Part shown: positions 36,557 to 45,937 of the stretch, in pieces
Layout of the letters: each line of letters opens with the position of its first letter
How positions within the stretch are numbered: position 1 is the stretch's first letter
Source: Symsagittifera roscoffensis
Taxonomy: Eukaryota; Xenacoelomorpha; Acoela; Convolutidae
Length of the DNA stretch: 64,000 nucleotides
NCBI RefSeq assembly: GCF_963678635.1
Contig: NC_087066.1
Coordinates: 25,893,986-25,957,985, forward strand
Direction: 5' to 3'
Program-made: the position numbers and the translations under genes
The notes under the pieces: generated by a model
The model's input: only the letters and a program-made list of their open reading frames with translations
Databases searched by the model: none
Told to the model about the DNA's origin: nothing

Positions 36557-36943
36557 TCTTATCATGGACCTCTAAAACGGTCATACATTTCAGGGGGAGC
36601 GGTGGTTACGTCTCCGCCTCTCAATCGAAAGGTCGGATGTTCGAGGCCCACCATGATCCGTGCTCGTTGCTTGAGGGTGAGGCAACACTACCCAGCCCAG
36701 AAAAATAACCAAAAAAATTGCATGTAGTTCTTAAACAGGGGCACAACAGCGGTTCGCCGTGATGAGCTGTACAGCTCTTGTGTTGGTCCTTTCCCCCGTG
36801 GATAAATGGTCTTAACTTGATTCAATATTACTAGCTTAATTTATCTCTTTCTTGTTATCAGGAATTAATTTCATTCAAGAATTATGTCTCTTCACCATAA
36901 AACATACAAAATTTGTTCTATTGAAATTTTCAGCTTTTCCTGC
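36557..36943 (-). other. Enolase intron 3 (part), GC-AG type
   Basis: The intron between exons 3 and 4 (36536-36943 for the proximal exon) has no GT at the end of conserved coding sequence. The donor that leaves the protein in register is AAG|GCAGGA at 36943, a GC donor. The intron also contains the SINE at 36592-36810. Confidence 0.65.
36592..36810 (+). mobile_element. tRNA-derived SINE in enolase intron 3
   Basis: The head (about 36592-36656) shows an A-box-like GCGGTGGTTACG (36599-36610), the phrase CCTCTCAATCGAAAGGTCGG and a B-box-like TGTTCGAGGCC (36638-36648). This is the layout of tRNA-derived SINEs. A body of about 150 bp follows, with a small palindrome GAGCTGTACAGCTC and a CTTTCCCCC stretch. 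It is antisense to enolase. I cannot assign the body to a named SINE central domain from memory. Confidence 0.6.
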
Positions 36944-37126
36944 CTTGGGAGTCTTTCCGAGTTTGGCGATGTGCATGTACAGTGGGACTCCAGCATGAGC
37001 AGCTCCTGCTTTGCACACTGCGAGAGAGACAGCCAGAATGGCATTGGCGCCCAGTTCCTTTTTGTTCTCAGTCCCGTCCAACTCCTTGATCATCTTGTTG
37101 TCTATTTCTTCTTGCTGGGTGGGGTC
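36944..37126 (-). CDS. Enolase, exon 3
   Basis: This exon is 183 nt, phase 0 at both ends, residues 81-141 of the model. It begins after TTATTTAG with DPTQQEEID, contains LDGTENK and the conserved [19 protein letters not shown], and ends at KTPK before a GC donor. With this end, Lys345, His373 and Lys396 fall at the positions known from yeast enolase, so the GC donor is favoured. An alternative in-frame GT donor (TTT|GTATGT) 36 bases further on would add 12 residues ([12 protein letters not shown]) not found in the family. Confidence 0.93.
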
Positions 37127-37404
37127 CTAAATAACAAAAATCTTTGCTACATAACAAAAAAATCCTTCAGAGAAAATATCTGAGGCTTAAGAAGATGCAA
37201 TTTTGTTGTTCATTATTGTCTCATTCACTTCTTCAATACACTGGCAATCGTATTATGTAAGAGTTTACGAGAGTTTCCACGTCCAAATCACAATCATATA
37301 ATTTTGTGGCATAATTAAATCTGAAAAACTTAAATCAAATAGCCTTATTAATGTTAAAGGAGCTCTCAAATTATTGCATCTCCCAAATTGTAGCGAGGTC
37401 GTCA

Positions 37405-37584
<180 letters not shown>

Positions 37585-37958
37585 CTAAAACATCAAACCA
37601 AACCAATTTTATGTTAAGCTCAATATCATATCACTGACTGAAGACCAATTGGACATTAGGGCTGCAAATTTGCACAGTGAGTAATTTGTACTGAAGCAAT
37701 AAAGCTTGCAGTTAAATTGGAGATGTTATAGACAACAAAATTGTTGCCGCTTTCTAATTGCATAACAAGATCTTTAAAAATAAAAAATCACAAATCAAAT
37801 TCACAAATCTTCTCATTTTTGCAAAATATAAGTATAAAGCAAGTATAGAGCTTAACGGATAATCTGCATTCATTAAAGAAAAATTCAACAGTTCATACGA
37901 GCAATAGTTCAATTCCAATAAAAATATAATAAGAAGTAGGCATGAATCATATGCTAAC

Positions 37959-38021
37959 CTCGACGGTGGGGTTTCCTCGGCTGTCCAAGATCTGTCTGGC
38001 TTTGATAGATTGAATAGGCAT
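37959..38021 (-). CDS. Enolase, exon 1 (start codon)
   Basis: This exon is 63 nt and encodes MPIQSIKARQILDSRGNPTVE, split at the usual conserved start of the family; the donor is GAG|GTTAGC. The ATG is at 38021-38019 and is chosen because the peptide aligns with enolase from its first residues. Together with exons 2-4 it completes a 436-aa protein, the normal length for the family. A 5' untranslated region must lie to the right, but I cannot fix its end. Confidence 0.95.
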
Positions 38022-38029
38022 GTTGAAGC

Positions 38030-39221
38030 AATAGTTTATTCACAATTCACTCTGAAAGTCACAAGCACACACAATAAGAATGCGATTACTCAAATTCCAA
38101 TGACAGCTGATAGAAACTTAAACAAAGACTGTTAAGCTCGTCTCGATGTAAGATGCAGCACTGACCGAACACAGCCACACACCTCCAAAAAAACTCAACT
38201 GTGATAAAAGATATGTTCAGTTCGACTATGATGCCTGTAAATAAAACCTTACAATGACCTCGAGCTTTGCTGAGACCAATGAAGACTATCAAGGACAATT
38301 GCTTTAAAGCTAGAGTTACCAATAACTCGGACAGATAATTAATTTGAAAGACCATTCGCTAAAATTATTGAGATATTTTTGCATGCACTTCATTTTTATT
38401 TCTTGAGACAAAAAAATAGGTCAATTGCTCTTTTCAATTAATTATATCGGACATTTTAAAATTTCAAGATAATTTTGACCTTGAATCTTACACTAAACTA
38501 TAGTTAATGCCAAATTTTTGGCAATATCCTTTTCGGTCAACGAATCTGAACGAAGTTAATTAATCTAAACTGCTTATTTCGGCGTCGAATTTCATCTTCT
38601 CACTGATTTCCATACATAAAAACCATTTCCAAAAAAAGTTAATTAACCTTGAAAGCTCTAGTTTTTTACCAAGTTGCTCAAGATCACTGATATTGCCATC
38701 AATTTGGCATTGACTATAACAGATCAATCGTCCCAGTTTGACCTGTGCAAATGATTTCGTTTTTTCAGACAACCTTGAGCCACAAATTCGGTCTGATAAA
38801 TTAGGTTTTGTATGCAAAATTTTTCTTAAATAGGTCAAATGCTCTATTCAATTCTCTTTGTTTGTCAGAGCTTTTTGCTACTAATTATATTTCAACGCCC
38901 TTTCACTGTCTTAAGGCCAGAATTTTAAGACGTTCTCCGATAAATTTGTCAACAAATATCAGTTTAAAAAAACTAATATGAAAAAGATATTTTAGTTACT
39001 TATGAGTTATGACTGTCATAAATTTTGTATCTCTCTATAACTTTTTTAAAGAAAAAACTCGTGGATCAAAGTTGCATGCAAAACTCAGACAAAATGGAAT
39101 GATTGCTCTTGCTAAATAATCCTGTCTGTGTCCGATGTTTTCGCAACTATATATTTAAAAAAGAGCAATTGACCAATTTCGCAAAAACTTTGTATCTCAA
39201 GGTTGTGTCAAACATCGTCAC
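38030..39221. other. Enolase 5' flank with Tc1-type terminal fragments
   Basis: No coding gene is visible. Fragments such as GTCAGAGCTTTTTGCTACTAATTAT (near 38865, shown as two overlapping pieces GTCAGAGCTTTTTGC and TTTTTGCTACTAATTAT) match the terminal repeats of the Tc1-like pair at 39.2-40.4 kb, as does AAGAGCAATTGACCAATTT near 39160. Confidence 0.45.
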
Positions 39222-40378
39222 TATAGAGAGTTGCAAAAAGTTCGGACAGACAGAATTCATTAAAATAGCAACTGTATGGACATCATCGAAATTAAAACTG
39301 AAATAAACATAACGTCGAAAATTAATAAAGCAGAGTTTTGTTCAAAACCTATAACAACAGTGGGCAAATGCAGCTGAAGCCTCGAAAAGTAAACCTTGAA
39401 ACAGGACAATTTTGCTCAGGATAACTTATGTTTTTTTTGCGATTAATTTCCAAATTTTGAATGATTCGATCAACTTCACTTCCGTTTTTTGGGGCGTCGT
39501 AATGTTTTTTTTGGTGAAAACAACTTTGATTTCGATTTTTTACCTAATTTTGCTAACCGTTTTATAATAAAATCTGAGTGTTCATCGCAGTATTTAAATA
39601 TTAGGCTAGCATAATCATCGAATAATTGACGATCTCGCATTTTGAATTTGGTCTTACAAAAAATTCAAGGTTGTTCGGCTTCAGATTTTGCATGCAAAAA
39701 AGCGTCGATAAGCACTGATTGCTCATTTTAATAAACTCTCTGTCCGAACTTTCTGCTACTAATTATACATATAGTTAGTAGCAAAAAATTCGGACAGACA
39801 GAATCAATTCTGTCTGTGAACTTTTTGCTACTAAATGAGCAAGAGGTGCTTTTCGACGTTTTTTTTGCATGCAAAATCTGCAGCTGAAAAACCTTGAAAT
39901 TTTGTCAGACCAAATTCAAAATGCGAGGTCATTGATTATCCGATGATTATGCCAGCCTAATTTTTAAATACTGCAATGAAAATCAAGATTTTACAATAAA
40001 TCAGTTAACAAAATTAGTTGAAAAATCGAAATCTACCGTTTATGATGTTTTACAAAGACGACCATCGAGGAGTTATTTTCAATAAAAAACAGACTAGGCC
40101 GCCCTAAAAAAACAAGCGGAAGTGAACATGATCGAATCATTCAAAATTTGGAAACAAATCGCAGAAAAACATTTGTCACTGAGCAATAATTTTGCTGTTT
40201 TAAGGTTTACTATTCGACGCTTCGGATGCAATTACCTGCCGTGATAGGTTCTGAGCGAAAACTCTGCTTTATGACCTTTCGACGTAACGTTTATTTCACT
40301 TGTAATTTCTGTTGATGTCTGGACAGTTGCTCTTTTTAATTAATTCGGTCTGTTCGAACTTTTTGCAACTCTTTATAA
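39222..40378. mobile_element. Head-to-head pair of Tc1-like element remnants (large palindrome)
   Basis: The two halves are inverted copies about a centre near 39770. The outer ends read GAGTTGCAAAAAGTTCG, and the inner ends carry the related CTGTCCGAACTTTCTGCTAC. In the right half the plus strand reads KSKSTVYDVLQR and, after a frameshift, RPKKTSGSEHDRIIQNLE, typical of the N-terminal helix-turn-helix part of Tc1-like transposases. The left half holds the same on the minus strand. Catalytic DDE/D sequence is missing and stops interrupt the frames, so neither copy is active. Confidence 0.7.
39777..39833. repeat. 55-bp near-perfect palindrome at the centre of the Tc1 pair
   Basis: ACAGACAGAATCAATTCTGTCTGT sits at the centre (shown as ACAGACAGAATC and its mirror AATTCTGTCTGT), flanked by TAGTAGCAAAAAATTC and GAACTTTTTGCTACTA. 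It is two terminal repeats joined with almost nothing between them. Confidence 0.65.
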
Positions 40379-41394
40379 TACCACTTCTTTTAGGCGGATA
40401 ATAAAACATGCTATGAAATAACTTCATCGAAATTGAACTGTCCACATAGATTGAGCAAGGAATTTTAATTTTGGTTGAAAAAATGGACTGCTGTTTCTTA
40501 CACGAGGACTTTTTTGTGCAAACATTCTTTTTTATAACAACCATTTCGAACTTTCGAAAAACTCTGAGACAAAAAATTCAACAGCTTTAATACGATTCAA
40601 CATTTTCATGAAACAGATTTCGTACAAAACAAACATAGCCAACTTACAGTTGGAAAAGAATAAACGCAAGGAAACTGAAAAAAAAACGACTTGTCAACCA
40701 AAAAAGAAATCACAAGTCAAACCGCGAAAAATCAAAACTGAGCGTGAACAAATTTCAAGACTTTTTCCTGAAAATCAAACGAAGAAAAAAATCAGCAAGA
40801 CCTATATAACAGTACTCACAACGTTCATTACTCTTAATAAAAAGAAAAGAAATCTATCATCATTTTTTAGTGAAGTTTACTCTTTGATTGGAATACTAGA
40901 TTTTAGATGATTAATTGCTAGGCAACACCTTGCCCAAATATTAACCTGAAAACGCAAGCAGTTCGTAATAGTGAGAAAATTATGTCGTTCTACTAAAAAC
41001 TGGGTAAAAATTGCACAGTCAGTAGGCTCTTTTGCTGGTCACCTGATGTGATATGATATCAAATTAAGAAAAGCAGGTTGCTTTGCAAGTGGCACAGTTA
41101 AATCCCACGAGTATTCATTAGAAACAACGTTTAAAAGCAATTTTTCAACTCTTTCTAAATTTTCTGCAAGTAGCTAATTTGAGAATAACAACCAGATGCC
41201 TTATAAATGACATACTGCTTCTTGGAAAACAAACTCTTTTCACCCCTCAGTTCACATGTCACACTGATAAGTGTTTCTACCACAAACTTCCAAAATTTTC
41301 TGATCTTGTTAACAATCCCCCCCAATGGTACCTTGTAACGAATCTCCCCTCTATAAAGAAAGAATTGAACAATTAAGTGTATACGAATGTTGTA
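40379..41394. other. AT-rich non-coding stretch
   Basis: A Lys-rich frame at 40608-40910 and a short frame at 41179-41376 have no recognisable domain. I call no gene here. Confidence 0.4.
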
Positions 41395-41444
41395 CCTTGT
41401 TAACTACTTCCCCCCTACTGCAATAGGGGGGAATAGTTAACAAG
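41395..41444. repeat. 22-bp-arm hairpin, CTTGTTAACTA / TAGTTAACAAG
   Basis: CTTGTTAACTACTTCCCCCC and GGGGGGAATAGTTAACAAG are inverted around a short CTGCAA loop. A third half-site, CTTGTTAACAATCCCCCC, lies about 90 bp to the left (near 41305). This suggests abutting ends of small inverted-repeat elements. Confidence 0.6.
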
Positions 41445-42462
41445 ATCCAAATTTTCTTGCAGTAATGCAAAATTTGGATCAACTGGTTAGTTTTAATTTG
41501 ATTTGAATAACTTCCCAGCCAGATAAATTAGTTATCACAAAATGGCTTCTCAGGTCAGAAAACTAACCAAGCAGCAATTAAAGCCGTTTAATATAGCTGA
41601 TACTTGTTCAAATTGGAATTCTTCAAGTATACTTTTAACTGCATAACGAAACTTGACCAAAAATTGAACCGAAAAAGTTTGGACAAAAATCATATGATCT
41701 TATGAAAAAGCGTTGTTTAAAGCAATAGTAAATTCGGATCCTTCGCAACTCTTTCCAATCTTACCACAGCAGTATATTAGTGTTGTACTTTTAACACAGT
41801 GAATTTCATTTAGACAATTTTTTGGAAACCATATGCTTTAATAAGATACAACACTCGGTCACAAAAAAAAATTAGGTGTAGTTCCTTCAATTTTTTAGAA
41901 GGCTTCGAACAAAAACATTTCTATTGTAAAAGAAATCTACAAGTACTTCAAGTTGATTATTGTTCCGACTTAAAAAGCATTAATTGCACTCATTTTACAA
42001 TTCTGTCAATCTTTGATGATAGCTTCCTGAAAGTTCCGTTTTCATCAAAATTATCATTGATGATAAGGTAGGAAACTGAAGCTCAACTTATCTGCATTTT
42101 TTATTGCTTCACTTTCTGGTCGATCTTCAAATGAACCAAAAATTTGATTGAGCTTGTCATTATTAGCATGTCATGCTAACTTTGACTGGTAGCCCACTTA
42201 TTGTTAAAATTGTTGACAAAGAATCAACGAAAAAAATCAATACACGGTCATATACTGAACCGATCCAATGATTTTCTCTTCGATGAGGATAGATATTATT
42301 GGCAAGTGAGCTAAATGCAAGTAAATAGCACAGTCAGGTTCAGTCTCGCATAGAATACCACAACGTAAGATCAATTCAATGAAAAGCCGACGTTTTCAAG
42401 TTCCGAGAAAATTCATTTTCCCAGAATCACTCACGTTTCAGATGAGAACCAATTATACCAAT
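41445..42462. other. AT-rich non-coding stretch, 3' side of the Schlafen-like gene
   Basis: I see no gene. The stretch may contain the 3' untranslated region of the minus-strand Schlafen-like gene. Confidence 0.4.
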
Positions 42463-43335
42463 TCAACTATTAACATAAACATGATATTCTTGAGCCTTAT
42501 TGACCGGCAACAGTCTTTTTTGATCTGACGTTAATGTCTGATAAAAATCTATGATAGGCTGGTAAAAGTTTGCGCTTCTTTCGAACTGAATTTGAACTAA
42601 GGTTCGCTCGCTAATCAAACGATCCATAGCGTGGCTTCTGAAAAAACATTCGCCAACTTGGTCTGTATAAATCGTAGGGTGCTTATATAGCGGCCACTTT
42701 TCAAGTGTACCATCCGCTAATTTCTTGATCGTTCGCTGAGCTAAACGATCATTTTCTTCGACTTCTGGTGGCGCATTGATGTGTATTTCGGCAATGAATT
42801 TTGGCAAACAGCATTGGCCACTTAGAACCATTTCAGCATACTTATCACAACTACAATATTTGTCAGTTCTGAACTCATGATGCGTTTCAGGGTCAATTTG
42901 CTTTAACAGCGCATTTGATAAGGACGATTCTAATGGTACAAACTTGACATCAAACCTCGATTCGGGAACCGATGGCATGAAACGGTCTGTTAGCAAATCA
43001 TGCAGCGCCAAAACAAAATGTTCTCGCTGACTTTGCAACATGGATAGACCTTTAGCCGCTCCTGTATCTGTTATTCCGCAGTAGATAACTCCCCCAAAAA
43101 GTGAATTGAGGAAACTGCACACAGCTTTAGAGAGGGGTTGGCGAGTAGGTCTTCCACTTTTGTCGAATTTGACGAAGTTGGGTAGCTCCTCGTAGCTTAG
43201 GTTTCGGTGACCTTTGAACTCATGGGTTCTATCTTCGTCAAAATCAACGGTTTGACCTGTTGGATAAAATCGATCTGAATCGACAAGAGGCTGATTTTGA
43301 TATCTTTTAAGAACACTTAGATTCTGAGACGCCAT
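42463..43335 (-). CDS. Schlafen-type AlbA domain protein
   Basis: This 290-residue frame starts with MASQNLSVLK. The N-terminal region has HEFKGHRNLS (about 38-47), then AVCSFLNSLFGGVIYCGITD (71-90) and GAAKGL, the hallmark of the Schlafen AlbA_2 fold (Pfam AlbA_2 / SLFN-like). A Cys-rich patch, KYCSCDKY with QCCLPKF (159-180), may be a zinc site like those in Schlafen core domains. The later ECFFRSHAMDRL matches the closing strand and helix. It is short, without a helicase part, as in Schlafen-like 1 proteins. An acceptor (CTTCCAG, exon from 43344) lies nine bases 5' of the ATG, so a non-coding first exon is likely. The function of this member is unknown; vertebrate Schlafens bind or cut tRNA. 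Confidence 0.8.
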   Translation of the reverse strand: MASQNLSVLKRYQNQPLVDSDRFYPTGQTVDFDEDRTHEFKGHRNLSYEELPNFVKFDKSGRPTRQPLSKAVCSFLNSLFGGVIYCGITDTGAAKGLSMLQSQREHFVLALHDLLTDRFMPSVPESRFDVKFVPLESSLSNALLKQIDPETHHEFRTDKYCSCDKYAEMVLSGQCCLPKFIAEIHINAPPEVEENDRLAQRTIKKLADGTLEKWPLYKHPTIYTDQVGECFFRSHAMDRLISERTLVQIQFERSANFYQPIIDFYQTLTSDQKRLLPVNKAQEYHVYVNS

Positions 43336-43344
43336 TCGAATAAT

Positions 43345-45937
43345 CTGGAAGTAAAATATGCAACATTGTTTATAATTTTTGAGCGAAGATTTACTGAACA
43401 GTTATGGATTTCCGTGGATTCAACTCAGTTTTACAAGAAGCCATCCCATAATTTTGAATATTTCCTGCCGCAAACCCACGCCACATTATTTTTTTCATAA
43501 AAACTTTTCAGAAACTAATTTTTAACGTAACTTTTTTTGGACCAGAACACTTTCCAGAAGCGAACAATTACTAAATTGTAACAAAGATAGCCTGTTACTG
43601 TGCAAGTAGCATAGAATACTCCGACCATAATTTTAAAAAAATTTCCGCCCATAGTTCACGTTTTTTTTCTTCATATTAGTGTCTTTTTCTGCGTGGTGCG
43701 ATAAAAGGTTCTAAACAAAAAATTAGGAATATGCAAAAATTGTAAAACTGATCTATAAAACCAAAAATATCAAAAAAATTACATTGCAATTATTTTTTGA
43801 ATTTCCGAATGAAGCTTAAAAAACAAAAACAACTGTACTTGAGTGAAACTAAGTTTTCAAGGCCTAAATTAAGCAAAAAAAGCTATTGGAAGCCCACTTG
43901 CTTGCATTATTCGCTCAAAGTAATACAAAATCCAAAACTTTAAATCTGTTTTTCTCGATACTGGGACAAATTTTTGGAAATTCTTTTTATGTCGTTCGAA
44001 TCCCGATTGAAAAGGCTTTAATATGATATACCACTCGATCCATTCCCTTAATTTTTTGTGGTACCTGATTTTGCGTGGAAAACAACAAAAAAAGAAAACT
44101 AAACGAGGATAGCCGGTTACTGTGCAAAGTAGCACAGAATGTTCCGACCATAGTCTATAGAAAATTACGGTTTAGCAAGTTTTTTTCCAATTTAATGTAG
44201 TTTTTTTCTCTGCTTGGTGTGATAAACTGATCTGACGTTAAAATATAATTTAGGCATATAAAAACATCATAATAATATAGGCAAACTGGAGAAAAATGTT
44301 GTAGAAGAATAACTTAAAAACTTTTTGGTTTCGAAAATCAGGCTAGAAAACTCAGAACTAATTTTACTTGCTTAAAATTAAATTTTAAGGTCTTAAATTA
44401 GGCATAATTCAGGCGTTGAAGGCATAATTCAGCTTCTCGCTTGCTTTATTCGCTCGATCAAGACGAAAAATCAAAAATTTCAAACCAGTTTTTCTCGACA
44501 CTGGGAAAATGTTTGGAAACTTTTTAATGTGGTCGAAGCACGACTGAAATGTCTTTAATATGATATATCACTCAACCCAGTCCGATGATTGATTGTGGTA
44601 GCTAATTTTGCATGGAAAACAAAAAGAAAAAAAACAAACACATCCGGTCGGAACAATAAGACCTGTATACTAAGTCCCTCCCCATTTTCAATGGTCGGAA
44701 CAAAAAAAGAAAAAACTAAAACACACCCGAATACAAAGTTGCTCCCCATTTTTAAATGGTCGGAACAACAAGAATGGTCAGTTCGCGTAAAAATTTCGTA
44801 GCAGAGTCTAACCACAGAAATTTTGGCCGAAAATGAGGAAACTATTTTTAAGTTCGAACGTTTTTTTTTAGTTGGAAGGGGGAATAAAATACTTCAATAA
44901 GCTATACAACTCGACCTTATCTGAGTTTTATTTGTGGTACCTACATTGGCGTGAAAACAAAAATCATTCCCTACCTCAACGAGTAGATTAATAAGACGTG
45001 TCTCATCTCTCCTCCCAGAAATTCAGGGTTAGAAATTTAGGGTTAGAAATTTGAAAAATCTTCCCCTAAAAATGAATTATGGTCTATAGGAAAAACAATA
45101 AAGAAACCATTTAAGGTTCAGCGGACGGAAAATTTTTCAAGGAAAAATCAAGCACAAAAAATTTATAAAAATGATGAAAAACTTTTTCCCAGTTTTTCTT
45201 TCTACTCTATTCAAAGTACTATGATTTTGCAGAGGAATGTTCGGTAATCCGAAGCATCAAAAAATTACCAGATCAGTAAGCCAAACTACATAACACATAC
45301 TTCAATTTTGAAGAGGAGTTTTTCAAGCTGATGATTCCAGAGCGATCTTTGGAACTAATGAACTAATCAAACTAATATTTTGGTTCAATTTTTGTTCAGC
45401 GAAATCAGATAATCTAGTCATACAAATCTGAGCATTGCAGTCATGTGACAATGTAAGTCAATGACGCAAAGATTATGCATTTTCGGTTAACTGTTCTAGT
45501 CTGTCTATTTTCGGTTTATCGATGCTTCGATCTAATGACCTAAATCGATTTCAGATTTAAAATATTCTGGCTCTTTATCTTTATATCACGTGCAGGTGGG
45601 ACTTGTCTCGTTACGATTCATCAGTGAGATAAACCCTTCTTGGTTAACCAGAAAAAAATCAGCCCAATTGGCCAACTGAACTATTAAATATGACAATAAT
45701 GCACAGCGCAGTAAAAATCATGATTTCAGCAATTATGAATAATTTTGATGGAACTTCACTGTCAAGTCAAGTTGTCCAAATCAGTTATCGATTGCTTTGG
45801 TAGATGAGAAGTCATCACGCCAAAGTGACTTCTACTAGTCGAAATTCATATCTAGTTAACCATGCATCGATGGAGATTCAAAATTAGACTGAAGCGCCTC
45901 TGTCAACCAAGTTTTTCAAACATCACTATTTCCATAT
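43345..45937. other. Intergenic stretch with R2 family copies
   Basis: This 2.6 kb contains three or more copies of a dispersed family (R2). Its signatures are GGTTACTGTGCAAGTAGCA followed by CAGAATGTTCCGACCATA, and AATATGATATACCACTC followed by TTGTGGTACCTGATTTTGCG. Copies begin near 43580, 44100 and 44820. There is no gene between the divergently transcribed Schlafen-like and Sec1 genes. Confidence 0.55.

Noticed and set aside
40608-40910. 100-codon Lys-rich ORF
   Set aside because: Low complexity, no domain, and overlaps the dispersed hairpin motif.
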